DNA of 64,000 bases from Sinorhizobium sp. A49 (GCF_002002725.1 NZ_MUNW01000077.1:26405-90404), one strand, 5' to 3'. Positions 1-9,157 are shown, counted from the stretch's first letter. Notes: a model not told the origin generated them from the sequence alone. Made by a program: numbers and translations.

Positions 1-1073
1 CAATCGGCATCGCCTGCGCCGTGGGTGCTGCCTATCAGGCGAAATTCCACCGGCTGGCGGCCCTGGTGCTTCTCGGCGGCGCCGGTCTCGTCACCTGCAT
101 CACCTTCGTCTGGCTGTCGGCACCCGACCTTGCCGTCACCCAGTTGCTCGTTGAGATCGTCACGACGGTCTTGATCCTGCTCGGCCTGCGCTGGCTGCCC
201 AAGCGCATCGAGGACACCCAGGAATCCGAGTTGCTTTCGCTGCGGGTTCGCCTTCGACGCCTGCGCGACTTCGTGCTTGCCCTTGTGGCAGGGGGCGGCG
301 TGGCGCTGATCGCCTATACCGTGATGACCCGCCCGATGCCGGAAACCATTGCCAGCTACTTCCTCGAGCGCGCCTACAAGGAGGGCGGCGGCACCAATGT
401 CGTCAACGTCATCCTCGTCGACTTCCGCGGCTTCGACACGCTTGGCGAGATCGCGGTTCTGGCGATCGTCGCACTCACCGTCTTCGCCCTTCTGTTGCGC
501 TTCCGCCCGCAGGCCGACAGTCTCGAGGCGCCGGAACAGCAGAAGGTTCAGAATGCCTTCGACGACGATCACCCCGACCGCGCCAAGGGCGACAGCGTCG
601 CCGAATATCTGTTCGTACCATCCGTGATCATGCGCTGGATGTTCCCGGTCAGCGGCATGTTGGCCGCCTATTTCTTCCTGCGCGGCCATGACCTGCCGGG
701 CGGCGGCTTCGCGGCGGGGATCGCCATGTCGATCGGCTTCATCCTGCAATACATGTCGGGCGGCACCCGCTGGGTCGAGGAGCGGCTGCGCATCCATCCG
801 CTTCGCTGGATGAGCATCGGCATCATCGTCGCGGCGGCAACCGGCATCGGTTCGTGGCTGTTCGGTTATCCGTTCCTGACCTCGCACGCGCAGTACATCA
901 CATTGCCTATCGTCGGGAAAATCCCGCTGGCAAGTGCGATCTTCTTCGACCTCGGCGTCTTCTCGCTGGTGGTCGGAGCAACCGTCCTCATCCTGATCGC
1001 GCTCGCGCACCAGTCGATCCGTGCGCCGCGTGCCCATGCCCGTGCCCTTCGCGCCGCAAAGGAGGCGAAGTAA
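1..1073 (+). CDS. phaA: Cation/proton antiporter subunit A, C-terminal part, with fused MnhB-type domain (5' truncated by window)
   Basis: This is the end of the large subunit of a multisubunit Na+ or K+/H+ antiporter of the inner membrane. The reading frame is open from base 3 with no start before the edge, so the true start lies upstream. The first ~170 visible residues have the MrpA C-terminal pattern (GGGTNVVNVILVDFRGFDTL). From about residue 195 a second block (RGHDLPGGGFAAG) is typical of MrpB/MnhB. The A and B subunits are therefore fused, as in rhizobial PhaA. At least eight hydrophobic segments are visible. The stop TAA shares its last A with the ATG of phaC (TAATG), so the operon is translationally coupled. 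Confidence 0.9.
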   Translation, partial: IGIACAVGAAYQAKFHRLAALVLLGGAGLVTCITFVWLSAPDLAVTQLLVEIVTTVLILLGLRWLPKRIEDTQESELLSLRVRLRRLRDFVLALVAGGGVALIAYTVMTRPMPETIASYFLERAYKEGGGTNVVNVILVDFRGFDTLGEIAVLAIVALTVFALLLRFRPQADSLEAPEQQKVQNAFDDDHPDRAKGDSVAEYLFVPSVIMRWMFPVSGMLAAYFFLRGHDLPGGGFAAGIAMSIGFILQYMSGGTRWVEERLRIHPLRWMSIGIIVAAATGIGSWLFGYPFLTSHAQYITLPIVGKIPLASAIFFDLGVFSLVVGATVLILIALAHQSIRAPRAHARALRAAKEAK

Positions 1074-1420
1074 TGGAGATCATCCTGTCTGCCGCCATCG
1101 GCGTCCTCACCGCTTCGGGCGTCTACCTCCTGCTTCGGCCGCGCACCTATCAGGTGATCATCGGCCTGTCGCTGCTCTCCTATGCCGTCAATCTCTTCAT
1201 CTTCAGCATGGGGCGGCTGCGCGTGAACGCGCCCCCCATTCTGGAGCCCGGTGGCGTCGGCGATCTCTCGCGCTATACCGATCCGGTGCCCCAAGCACTG
1301 GTGCTGACTGCCATCGTCATCGGCTTTGCCATGACGGCGCTCTTCCTCGTCGTGCTGCTCGCCTCGCGCGGCTTCACCGGCACCGACCACGTCGACGGAA
1401 GGGAGCAGCGCAGTGACTGA
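1073..1420 (+). CDS. phaC: Antiporter subunit C (MrpC/MnhC/PhaC)
   Basis: A 115-residue membrane protein with three hydrophobic helices; it is NuoK-like, as expected for MrpC. Motifs include YQVIIGLSLLSYAVNLFIF and DPVPQALVLTAIVIGFA, the latter a hallmark of the family. The ATG at 1073 overlaps the phaA stop, and a GGAGG at 1061-1065 gives it a good ribosome site. The gene overlaps phaD by 8 bases. Confidence 0.92.
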   Translation: MEIILSAAIGVLTASGVYLLLRPRTYQVIIGLSLLSYAVNLFIFSMGRLRVNAPPILEPGGVGDLSRYTDPVPQALVLTAIVIGFAMTALFLVVLLASRGFTGTDHVDGREQRSD

Positions 1421-3032
1421 TTGGCTGCATCACCTGATCATCCTGCCCATCCTCATACCGCTGATGGTCGGCGCGGCGATGATCCCGATCGACGAGCGCA
1501 ACCGCATGATCAAGGGCGTGATGGGCTTCGTCTCGACGCTTGTCCTCTTCGTGCTCTCGATGGTGCTGATGCGCGCTACGGCCTCGAGCGAAGGCTTCCT
1601 TGCCGGCACGAGTGTCTACCAGCTCGGCAACTGGCCGGCGCCGTTCGGTATCGTTCTGGTGCTCGACCGGCTGTCGGCGCTGATGCTGTGCCTCACGAGC
1701 GGCCTGGCGCTTGCGGCCCAGGTCTATTCGATCGCCCGCTGGCACACGGCCGGCCATCACTTCCATTCGCTGTTCCAGCTCTTGATCGCCGGCCTCAACG
1801 GCGCCTTCCTGACGGGCGACCTGTTCAATCTCTTCGTCTTCTTCGAGATCATGCTGGCGGCATCCTACGGCCTGTTGCTGCACGGCTCCGGCCCGCTGCG
1901 CGTCAAGGCCGGCCTGCATTATGTCGCGATCAATCTTGCCGCGTCGTCGCTGTTCCTGATCGGCGTCAGCCTGATCTATGGCGCGACCGGCACGCTCAAC
2001 ATGGCCGACCTTGCCATCAAGCTCGCGACCATTTCGCCGGAAAACCGCCAGATGGTCGAAGTCGGCGCCGGCATCCTCGGCGTCGCCTTTCTGGTCAAGG
2101 CCGGCATGTGGCCGTTGAGCTTCTGGCTGCCGACAGCCTATTCGGCCGCGACACCGCCGGTTGCTGCCGTCTTTGCCGTTCTCACCAAGGTCGGCATCTA
2201 CGTCATCCTGCGTCTTTCGCTGCTCGTCTTCGGCGTCAATGCCGGGGTTTCCGCCGGCTTCGGCCAGACGCTGCTGGTGGCCGGTGGCATGCTGACGATC
2301 GCCTTTGGCGCAATCGGCGTGCTCGCCTCCCAGGCGATGGCGCGGCTTGCCGCCTATTCGGTGCTTGTCTCCTCGGGCACCTTGATGGCGGCGATCGGCC
2401 TCGGGCATTCGAGCATGATTGCCGGCGCGCTGTTCTATCTCGTCAGCTCGACGCTGACGATCTCGGCCTTCTTCCTGCTGATCGAACTGGTGGAGCGCGG
2501 CCGCGACGCCGGCGCCGACGTTCTGGCCGTGACGATGGAAGCCTATGGTGATGCCGACGAGGATGAAGAGGTCGATGAGGCGGGCGCCGCAATTCCCGGC
2601 ACCATGGCGGTGCTCGGCCTCTGCTTCTGCCTCTGCGCGCTGTTGCTCGCCGGCCTGCCGCCGCTTTCGGGCTTCGTTGCGAAGTTCGCGATCCTGAGCG
2701 GCCTCTTCGGCCTCTCCGGCGTCGAGCCTGTGCCGGCGCTGTCGGCTGCCGACTGGACCTATGTCACCTTGCTGATCCTGTCGGGCCTGTCCGCGATGAT
2801 CGCCATGAACCGCGTCGGCATCCGCACGTTCTGGGCCTCGATCGAAAACACCGTGCCAAGGGTCTTCGTCATCGAGATCGCGCCGGTCGTGGTGCTGCTT
2901 GGTGCCTGCATCTTCCTGAGCCTGCAGGCAGGCCCGACGATGCGCTACATGCAGGCGACGGCGGATTCGCTGCTCAACCCCTCGGGCTATACAGAGCGCG
3001 TCCTCACGGCGCCGCGTGTGGGAGGGCAATAA
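1413..3032 (+). CDS. phaD: Antiporter subunit D (MrpD/PhaD)
   Basis: A 539-residue polytopic protein of the NuoM/NuoN-like proton-translocating family. The conserved pattern DLFNLFVFFEIMLAASYGLL lies near residue 135, and a helix with a conserved lysine (VAFLVKAGMWPLSFWLP) lies near residue 225. The acidic insertion DADEDEEVDEAG near residue 380 sits in a loop. The start is GTG at 1413 (product MTDWLHH), inside the end of phaC. It would form the transport core together with PhaA. Confidence 0.92.
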   Translation: MTDWLHHLIILPILIPLMVGAAMIPIDERNRMIKGVMGFVSTLVLFVLSMVLMRATASSEGFLAGTSVYQLGNWPAPFGIVLVLDRLSALMLCLTSGLALAAQVYSIARWHTAGHHFHSLFQLLIAGLNGAFLTGDLFNLFVFFEIMLAASYGLLLHGSGPLRVKAGLHYVAINLAASSLFLIGVSLIYGATGTLNMADLAIKLATISPENRQMVEVGAGILGVAFLVKAGMWPLSFWLPTAYSAATPPVAAVFAVLTKVGIYVILRLSLLVFGVNAGVSAGFGQTLLVAGGMLTIAFGAIGVLASQAMARLAAYSVLVSSGTLMAAIGLGHSSMIAGALFYLVSSTLTISAFFLLIELVERGRDAGADVLAVTMEAYGDADEDEEVDEAGAAIPGTMAVLGLCFCLCALLLAGLPPLSGFVAKFAILSGLFGLSGVEPVPALSAADWTYVTLLILSGLSAMIAMNRVGIRTFWASIENTVPRVFVIEIAPVVVLLGACIFLSLQAGPTMRYMQATADSLLNPSGYTERVLTAPRVGGQ

Positions 3033-3034
3033 CG

Positions 3035-3520
3035 ATGCGCACGTGGTTCCCCTACCCGCTCCTGTCCGTCGGCCTGCTGATCATCTGGATGCTGCTGAAC
3101 CAATCGGTCGCCCCCGGCACCATTGTCATGGGCACGATCCTCGGCATCGCGCTCGGCTGGGTGACGCTGAAGCTCACGCCGGCCCGCTCGCATCCGCGCC
3201 GCATCCTGCGCACCCTGCGCTTCAGCGCCAGCGTGTTCCTCGACGTGATCCGCTCCAACATCGCCGTCGCGCTCGTCATCCTGCGCGTCGGCCGCCGGGC
3301 GCCGAACTCGGGTTTCCTGACGGTGGACATCGATATCGAGGATGAAAATGCGCTTGCCCTCCTCGCCTGCATCATGACTGCGACGCCGGGCACGGCGTGG
3401 CTCGAATATGATCGCGGCCGGAAATCGCTGCTTTTCCACGTCCTCGACATGGAGAATGAGGAAGTCTGGATACGGACGGTGAAGCGTTACGAGGCCGGTT
3501 TGAAGGAGATGTTCGCATGA
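3035..3520 (+). CDS. phaE: Antiporter subunit E (MrpE/PhaE)
   Basis: A 161-residue protein of normal length for MrpE. It has two N-terminal membrane helices followed by a cytosolic domain carrying the family pattern FSASVFLDVIRSNIAVALVILR and TPGTAWLEYDRGRKSLLFHVLD. It starts 2 bases after phaD and ends in an ATGA overlap with phaF. Confidence 0.9.
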   Translation: MRTWFPYPLLSVGLLIIWMLLNQSVAPGTIVMGTILGIALGWVTLKLTPARSHPRRILRTLRFSASVFLDVIRSNIAVALVILRVGRRAPNSGFLTVDIDIEDENALALLACIMTATPGTAWLEYDRGRKSLLFHVLDMENEEVWIRTVKRYEAGLKEMFA

Positions 3521-3798
3521 CGGTGCTAGCAATCATCTGGACGATCCTCGCAGCCCAGATCATGATCGGGCTCGCTATGGCCTTCGCGCTCTATCGCATG
3601 ATCAAGGGGCCACGGGCGCAGGATCGCATCCTCGGTCTAGACACCCTCTATATCAACGCCATGCTGATGCTGTTGACCTTCGGCATCCGTACCGCCAACA
3701 GCATCTATTTCGAGTCCGCTCTGATCGTCGCGCTGATCGGCTTCGTCTCGTCGATCGCCTTTGGCAAGTTCCTGATGCGCGGGGAGGTGATCGAATGA
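3517..3798 (+). CDS. phaF: Antiporter subunit F (MrpF/PhaF)
   Basis: A 93-residue protein with three hydrophobic helices, matching MrpF in size and motifs (YRMIKGPRAQDRILGLDTLY; IALVGFVSSIAFGKFL-like end). Its start overlaps phaE (ATGA at 3517) and its stop overlaps phaG (ATGA at 3795). Confidence 0.9.
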   Translation: MTVLAIIWTILAAQIMIGLAMAFALYRMIKGPRAQDRILGLDTLYINAMLMLLTFGIRTANSIYFESALIVALIGFVSSIAFGKFLMRGEVIE

Positions 3799-4178
3799 GC
3801 CATCTGACCGACCTTCCGACCTGGGCTGCCTTTGTCGTCTGCGGGCTCGTTCTTCTCGGCGCGGCCATTGCGCTGATCGGCTCGGTTGGCCTGCTCCGGC
3901 TGCCGGATTTCTACACCCGCCTGCACGCGCCGACGCTTGCCACCAGCGGCGGCGTCATCCTCATCTGCACCGCCTCGATGGTCTGCTTTGCCGTGCTGCA
4001 GAACCGCTGGGTGTTTCACGAAGTGCTGATCGTCGTCTTCGTCATCATGACCACGCCGGTGACGCTGATGCTGCTCGGCCAGGCAGCACTTTATCGCGAC
4101 CGTGTCGAAGAACGCCGCGGCGTGCCGCTGAAGCAGAAGCCGCTTCGCGAAGAGATCTCGGAAGATACCGAAGAGTAG
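3795..4178 (+). CDS. phaG: Antiporter subunit G (MrpG/PhaG)
   Basis: The last gene of the antiporter operon, 127 residues with three membrane helices. The family signature GSVGLLRLPDFYTRLHAPT lies near residue 30. It has a charged cytosolic tail (RVEERRGVPLKQKPLREE). It converges on cobM with only two bases between the stop codons and no room for a dedicated terminator. Confidence 0.9.
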   Translation: MSHLTDLPTWAAFVVCGLVLLGAAIALIGSVGLLRLPDFYTRLHAPTLATSGGVILICTASMVCFAVLQNRWVFHEVLIVVFVIMTTPVTLMLLGQAALYRDRVEERRGVPLKQKPLREEISEDTEE

Positions 4179-4180
4179 AT

Positions 4181-4945
4181 TTATAGCGCGTCGCGGCCGC
4201 GAAAACGCCGTTGATAGGCGGGATCGTAGAGCGAGCTTTCCCGGAAATCCGAGGCTTCCAGACCGGGACCGACGAAGATCAGCGCCGTGCGCTCGATCGG
4301 CTCTTCGGCGACCTTGGCTGAGATCGTGCCAAGCGTTCCCCGCACCACCCGCTCATCCGGCCATGACGCCTTGACGACGATCGCCACCGGGCAATCGGCT
4401 CCATAGAGCGGCGTCAGTTCTTCGACCACCTGATCGAGCGCATGGATGGCGAGATGAATGGCGAGCGTCGCACCGGTCGCGCCGAAGCCGGCAAGCGTCT
4501 CGGTATTGGGCATCGGCGAAGCCCGACCGGAAACCCGCGTCAGCACGAGGCTCTGGGCCACGGCGGGAATGGTCAGCTCGCGACCGAGCGCTGCAGCAGC
4601 TGCCGCGAAGGATGGGACGCCCGGCGTCATCGTATAGCCGATGCCATGCTTCTCCAGCCGGCGGATCTGTTCGGCAACGGCACTCCAGACCGAAAGGTCG
4701 CCGGAATGCAGCCGGGCGACGTCCTCGCCGGCTTCCGCCGCGCGCACATATTCCGCCTCGATCTCGTCGAGCGACATCGGTGCGGTGTCGACGATGCGGG
4801 CACCCGGCGGGCAATATTGCAGCAGTTCCGGCGAGACGATCGAGCCGGCGTAAAGGCAGACCGGGCAGCGTCCGATGAGATCGCGGCCGCGAACCGTGAT
4901 CAGATCTGCCGCCCCCGGGCCAGCACCGATGAAATGTACCGTCAT
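4181..4945 (-). CDS. cobM: Precorrin-4 C11-methyltransferase
   Basis: A tetrapyrrole methylase of 254 residues that methylates C11 of precorrin-4 in the aerobic cobalamin pathway. The SAM-binding N-terminus [20 protein letters not shown] and the [11 protein letters not shown] loop are typical of CobM/CbiF. I start it at ATG 4945, which has GGAGAG seven bases upstream. The longer in-frame option (12 more residues) lacks such a site. It is the last (-) strand gene of the cob cluster and is separated from cobL by about 90 bases. Confidence 0.95.
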   Translation of the reverse strand: MTVHFIGAGPGAADLITVRGRDLIGRCPVCLYAGSIVSPELLQYCPPGARIVDTAPMSLDEIEAEYVRAAEAGEDVARLHSGDLSVWSAVAEQIRRLEKHGIGYTMTPGVPSFAAAAAALGRELTIPAVAQSLVLTRVSGRASPMPNTETLAGFGATGATLAIHLAIHALDQVVEELTPLYGADCPVAIVVKASWPDERVVRGTLGTISAKVAEEPIERTALIFVGPGLEASDFRESSLYDPAYQRRFRGRDAL

Positions 4946-5035
4946 GTGTCTCTCCGAACGTTCCAGGCGCCGTTCACGCAAATGCAGAACCGCCCCATTC
5001 TCTTTGTCTCATACACGTCCGGGCGCAGAGCTGCT

Positions 5036-6277
5036 CTAGCTCTTCGTCCAGGACCATTGCGTTACCGGCATTGCCGGCCGCCAGCCCGTCATGCCGCCGA
5101 TCGGCAGCGCCCGGGCGATATCGATGCGGATCAGCGAACCGCCGAGCTGCGCGTGGCGCTGCAGCAGCACCGCCTCCATCTCGGTCGTCACGGCATTGGC
5201 GACTAGGCGGCCGCCGCTGCCGAGCGCGGTTGTTGCAGCATCCATGACACCCGGCTCGCTGCCGCCGCCACCGATGAAAATCGCATCGGGGCGTGAAAGG
5301 CCGGAAAGTGCTTCCGGCGCCTTGCCCTGGACGACCATCAGCCCGGGCACGCCGAACGCCTCGGCATTGCGGCCGACGCGGACCGCGCGCTCGGGCGATG
5401 CCTCGATGGCGATCGCCCGCATCGCCGGATCGGCGAGCATCCATTCGATACCGATCGAACCTGAGCCCGCACCGATATCCCAGAGCAGCTCGCCCTTGCG
5501 CGGCGAGAGTGCCGACAGCGTCAGTGCCCGCACTTCGCGCTTGGTGATCTGGCCGTCATGCTCGAACAGCAGATCGTCGCGGCCCGCCGAAAGCGGCAGC
5601 ACCCGGCCGCCCTGGTCGGCGGCCACTTCGATGGCGCAGACGTTGAGCGGGTGGACGACGCCGAGCATGAAGAGCGAGGCAATCTGCGTGGTCACGCGTT
5701 CGCCGGCGCCGCCCAGCGCCTCCAGAACCGTCAGCCGCGACTGACCGAACCCGTTTTCCGTCAATAGCTCGGCGAGCGCCTTCGGTCCGGTTCCATCCGA
5801 CGTCAGCGCCAGTACCCTGTTGCCCGGCTGCAGATGCGGCCGAACCAGGTCGATCGGCCGTCCATGCAGCGACACGAGCGTCGCTTCCTGCAGCGCCCAG
5901 CCAAGCCGCGAGGCGGCAAGGCTGAAAGAAGACGGGGCCGGAAGGGTGCGGATCTCGGATGCGGCAACGCGGCGCGCAAGCGTGGCACCGACACCAAAGA
6001 AGAAGGGGTCGCCCGAGGCGAGCACGACGACCGGGCTGCCTCGTCGCGCAACGATCTCCTCGACCGAGCGGCCGAACGGGCTCTGCCAGACACGGCCCTC
6101 ACCCCTGATCAGCGACTGCGTCAACTCCATGTGGCGAGCGCCGCCATAGACGACCGGCGCGGCAGCAATCAGCCGCTTGGCCTCGTCGCCGAGACCGGCT
6201 ACACCATCCTCGCCTATGCCGATGATGGTCAACCAGGGGGAGACGATGGCCGGATCGCTGTTCGACACCTCAGCCAT
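5036..6277 (-). CDS. cobL: Precorrin-6Y C5,15-methyltransferase (decarboxylating)
   Basis: A bifunctional enzyme of 413 residues. The N-terminal tetrapyrrole methylase domain (WLTIIGIGEDG, then ASGDPFFFGVG near residue 90) methylates one position. The C-terminal Rossmann SAM domain (LLWDIGAGSGSIGIEW near residue 250) performs the other methylation and the decarboxylation of the C12 acetate. The start at ATG 6277 has GAGG seven bases upstream. Long in-frame upstream sequence is antisense to cobK and is not part of the protein. The 5' end overlaps the divergent cobK by 32 bases. Confidence 0.95.
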   Translation of the reverse strand: MAEVSNSDPAIVSPWLTIIGIGEDGVAGLGDEAKRLIAAAPVVYGGARHMELTQSLIRGEGRVWQSPFGRSVEEIVARRGSPVVVLASGDPFFFGVGATLARRVAASEIRTLPAPSSFSLAASRLGWALQEATLVSLHGRPIDLVRPHLQPGNRVLALTSDGTGPKALAELLTENGFGQSRLTVLEALGGAGERVTTQIASLFMLGVVHPLNVCAIEVAADQGGRVLPLSAGRDDLLFEHDGQITKREVRALTLSALSPRKGELLWDIGAGSGSIGIEWMLADPAMRAIAIEASPERAVRVGRNAEAFGVPGLMVVQGKAPEALSGLSRPDAIFIGGGGSEPGVMDAATTALGSGGRLVANAVTTEMEAVLLQRHAQLGGSLIRIDIARALPIGGMTGWRPAMPVTQWSWTKS

Positions 6278-7031
6278 GGAAAAACCTCGCATATTGATTC
6301 TTGGCGGGACGACCGAGGCCCGCGAACTGGCATCCCGCCTTGCCGGCGACACGCGCTTTGAAACCGTGATTTCGCTTGCCGGCCGCACGGCCGATCCGCG
6401 CCCGCAACCGGTCGAGACCCGCATCGGCGGGTTTGGCGGCGCCGAGGGTCTTGCGGCCTTCCTCATTGCCGAAGAGGTTGCGCTGGTCGTCGACGCGACG
6501 CACCCCTTCGCTGCCCGGATTTCCCACAATGCCGCCGCGGCTGCAAAGGCCGCGCAAGTGCGCCTTCTCGCCCTTCGCCGCCCGGAATGGCAGGCGGAAG
6601 CCGGCGACGCCTGGACCGGCGTCGGCAGCGTCGCGGAAGCGGTGACCACCCTTGGTGACGCCCCGCGCCGCGTCTTTCTCGCCATCGGCCGGCAGGAGGC
6701 CTTTCATTTCGAGGCAGCGCCGCAGCACAGTTACGTCATCCGCAGCGTCGATCCGGTGACGCCCCCCTTGAAGTTGCCGGATGCGACGGCGATCCTTGCC
6801 ACCGGCCCGTTCGCCGAAGCGGACGAGATCGACCTGCTTGAAAGTCACCACATCGATATCATCGTCGCCAAGAACAGTGGCGGCGCTGCCACCTATGGAA
6901 AGATCGCGGCGGCCCGCAAACTTGGGATCGCGGTGATCATGGTCGAGCGCCGCAAGCCCGCCGACGTGCCGTCGGTCGGCGACTGCGACACAGCGCTCGA
7001 ACGCATCGATCACTGGCTGTCTCCCGCGTAG
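6246..7031 (+). CDS. cobK: Precorrin-6A reductase
   Basis: An NADPH-dependent reductase of the macrocycle, 261 residues, beginning MAGSLFDTSAMEKPRILILGGTTEA. The motifs VDATHPFAARISHNA, FLAIGRQEAFHF and IDIIVAKNSGG are those of CobK/CbiJ. The start at 6246 has a very strong ribosome site (AGGGGGAG ending five bases before the ATG). A second in-frame ATG at 6276 lacks one. It is the only gene of the cob cluster on the + strand. Its first codons overlap cobL and its last 22 bases overlap the end of cobJ. Confidence 0.95.
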   Translation: MAGSLFDTSAMEKPRILILGGTTEARELASRLAGDTRFETVISLAGRTADPRPQPVETRIGGFGGAEGLAAFLIAEEVALVVDATHPFAARISHNAAAAAKAAQVRLLALRRPEWQAEAGDAWTGVGSVAEAVTTLGDAPRRVFLAIGRQEAFHFEAAPQHSYVIRSVDPVTPPLKLPDATAILATGPFAEADEIDLLESHHIDIIVAKNSGGAATYGKIAAARKLGIAVIMVERRKPADVPSVGDCDTALERIDHWLSPA

Positions 7032-7774
7032 AAGCGCGGGGTATAAACGAGATCCGGCTTGCCTTCGCGCGCAACGATGCGCGTTTCCGGCGAACCGATG
7101 ATGACGCAGGTCGCCATGTCGGCGCAGCTGGCATCGGCCTCGCCGAGCGGCATCACCGCGATGCGTTCGTCCGGCCGGCCGGCGGCGCGGCCGAAGATCA
7201 CCGGCACGGATGCCGGCAGCACGCCGCGCAGGATCTCGAAGGCCTCGCCAAGCTGCCAAGGCCGCGCCTTGCTGATCGGATTGTAGAGCGCGATCACCAG
7301 CCCGGCTTCCGCCACGAGCTTCAACCGTTTGGTGATGACTTCCCAGGGCTTGAGGTTGTCTGAAAGTGAAATGGCGCAGAAATCATGACCGAGCGGCGCG
7401 CCGATACGAGCGGCAACGGCGAGCATCGCCGTCACCCCTGGCGTCACCACCAGATCGACGGACTTCCATTCCGCCGGTCCCTTGTCGATCGCCTCGCAGA
7501 CGGCTGCCGCCATGGCAAAGACGCCGGGGTCGCCGCCCGAAACCATGCAGACCCTGGCGCCGGCCGCAGCCCGTGTCAGCGCCGCCTGCGCGCGATCGAG
7601 CTCCTCGCGATTGTCCGACGCGATGCGGAGCTGGTCGGGCCTGAGGTTCAGGCGGTCGAGATAGGGGAAGTAGCCGAAGAATTCCTGCGCCTGCGAAACG
7701 GCCTCGGCCGTCTCCGGCGTCATCTGCGCAGCACTGCCGGGACCGGTGCCGACGACATAGAGCGTGCCGCTCAT
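7010..7774 (-). CDS. cobJ: Precorrin-3B C17-methyltransferase
   Basis: The ring-contraction methyltransferase, 254 residues starting MSGTLYVVGTGPGSAAQMTPETA. CMVSGGDPGVFAMA near residue 90 and the DFCAISLSDNLKPW and VIALYNPISK blocks are typical of CobJ/CbiH. ATG 7774 overlaps the cobI stop (ATGA) and has AAGGA six bases upstream. Eleven further in-frame codons upstream lie in the 18-bp duplication described separately and could in principle extend it to 265 residues, but the shorter start fits the family. Confidence 0.95.
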   Translation of the reverse strand: MSGTLYVVGTGPGSAAQMTPETAEAVSQAQEFFGYFPYLDRLNLRPDQLRIASDNREELDRAQAALTRAAAGARVCMVSGGDPGVFAMAAAVCEAIDKGPAEWKSVDLVVTPGVTAMLAVAARIGAPLGHDFCAISLSDNLKPWEVITKRLKLVAEAGLVIALYNPISKARPWQLGEAFEILRGVLPASVPVIFGRAAGRPDERIAVMPLGEADASCADMATCVIIGSPETRIVAREGKPDLVYTPRFYAGDSQ

Positions 7775-8526
7775 GGTTTGTCCTTCCATCCGGGCCTGTC
7801 CTTCCATCCGGGAACGAGAACGAGCGAGAAGTAGGGCGCCTCATCATCAGGCTTTTCCGCAAGCGCTGTCATCGCCGCATTCTTCATCGTGCCACGCTCG
7901 ACATAGACGGCCTGATCGAGCCTTCCGGAAGCGGCAAGCGCCCGGCGGATCTTCGGCAGGTTGCGCCCGACCTTCATGATCACGGCAGCCTCCGTATCGG
8001 CCAGGCGTCGGCCAAGCTCTCCTTCGGCCATGGTGCCCGGCAGCACCGACAGGACGTCGTCGCCCTGGACCAGCGGCAGGCCGGCAAGCGACCAGCAGCC
8101 GGACATAGCTGTGATGCCGGGGATGACTTCGACCGGGAACCGACCGGCAAGCCGCACATGCAGGTGCATGTAGGAGCCGAAGAACAGCGGATCGCCTTCG
8201 CTTAAGACCGCGACGGTTCGGCCGGCCGCGAGGTGTTCGGCGACGGCCTCGGCAGACGCGTTGTAGAAATCGGTGATCTGGCTCTTGTAGGCGCCGTCAT
8301 CCTTGTCGATCTCGGTGGTGACGGGGTAGTAGAGCGGCAGCTCGACGAGACCCGGCTTCAGCAGGCCTTCGACGACAGCGCGGCCATTGCCGGTGCGCCC
8401 CGCCTTGGCAAAATAGGCAAGCACATCCGCCTCGCCCAAGGCCTTGACGGCCTTGACCGTCAACAACTCCGGATCGCCGGGACCCGTGCCGACGCCGATC
8501 AACCGGCCCAAACCCGCGCCGCTCAC
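7771..8526 (-). CDS. cobI: Precorrin-2 C20-methyltransferase, with a six-residue C-terminal duplication
   Basis: A SAM-dependent tetrapyrrole methylase of 251 residues acting on precorrin-2. Motifs are RLIGVGTGPGDPELLTVKAV, VLSEGDPLFFGSYMHLHVRL and VIPGITAMSGC. The start codon is GTG at 8526 and overlaps the cobH stop (GTGA). The C-terminus reads VPGWKDRPGWKDKP: an 18-bp tandem duplication has added six residues to what I recall as a 245-residue family norm ending PGWKDRP. Confidence 0.95.
   Translation of the reverse strand: MSGAGLGRLIGVGTGPGDPELLTVKAVKALGEADVLAYFAKAGRTGNGRAVVEGLLKPGLVELPLYYPVTTEIDKDDGAYKSQITDFYNASAEAVAEHLAAGRTVAVLSEGDPLFFGSYMHLHVRLAGRFPVEVIPGITAMSGCWSLAGLPLVQGDDVLSVLPGTMAEGELGRRLADTEAAVIMKVGRNLPKIRRALAASGRLDQAVYVERGTMKNAAMTALAEKPDDEAPYFSLVLVPGWKDRPGWKDKP
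7779..7814. repeat. Two tandem 18-bp units at the cobI/cobJ junction
   Basis: Unit 1 (7779-7796) and unit 2 (7797-7814) differ only in their last two bases. The period of 18 keeps cobI in frame, adds GWKDKP-type residues to CobI, and repeats the AAGGA that serves as the cobJ ribosome site. It looks like a recent slippage or unequal recombination event. Confidence 0.9.
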
Positions 8527-9155
8527 AGGCCCGGCCTCGCGAGCGAATTGAGCGCGGCAGCGGTCATGGCGCTGCCGCCCAGGCGACCGCGCACAATGGC
8601 GAACGGCACGTCATAGGAATTCTCGGCGAGAGCATCCTTCGATTCGGCCGCGCCGACGAAGCCGACCGGCATGCCGATGATCGCAGCCGGCTTCGGTGCG
8701 CCATCGCGCAGCATTTCCAAGAGATAGAACAGCGCCGTCGGCGCGTTGCCGATGGCAACGACCGAGCCGGCCATATGCTCGCTCCAGAGTTTCAGCGCCG
8801 CAGCCGACCGCGTGTTGCCGATCTCGGCTGCCAGTTCCGGCGTGCGCGGATCGCGAAGCGTGCAGATGACCTCGTTGTTTGCAGGCAGGCGCGCGCGTGT
8901 CACGCCGCGCGCCACCATCTCGGCATCGCAGAGGATCGGCGCGCCGTTTTTCAGGGCGCCGCGGGCAGCGGTGACGAAGTCGGGAGAAAACACGAATTGC
9001 TTCGACGCCTCGACCAGGCCACAGGCATGCACCATGCGCACCGCGAGATCGGCTTCCTCCTCGGAGAAGGCGGAAAGGTCGGCTTCTGCCCGAATGATGG
9101 CGAAGGAACGCTCATAGATGGCGTTGCCATCCCGGATGTAATCATACTCAGGCAT
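8523..9155 (-). CDS. cobH: Precorrin-8X methylmutase
   Basis: Moves the C11 methyl group to C12 to give hydrogenobyrinate. It is 210 residues long, as usual. The catalytic histidine is in RMVHACG near residue 43. The motifs ILCDAEMVARGV and GNAPTALFYLLEML (near 140) are diagnostic. It starts two bases from the cobG stop and overlaps cobI by four bases. Confidence 0.96.
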   Translation of the reverse strand: MPEYDYIRDGNAIYERSFAIIRAEADLSAFSEEEADLAVRMVHACGLVEASKQFVFSPDFVTAARGALKNGAPILCDAEMVARGVTRARLPANNEVICTLRDPRTPELAAEIGNTRSAAALKLWSEHMAGSVVAIGNAPTALFYLLEMLRDGAPKPAAIIGMPVGFVGAAESKDALAENSYDVPFAIVRGRLGGSAMTAAALNSLARPGL

Positions 9156-9157
9156 TT

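Noticed and set aside
1374..3029. A 551-codon minus-strand frame opposite phaD
   Set aside because: Arg/Glu/Gln/His-rich low-complexity translation typical of the antisense of a membrane protein gene.
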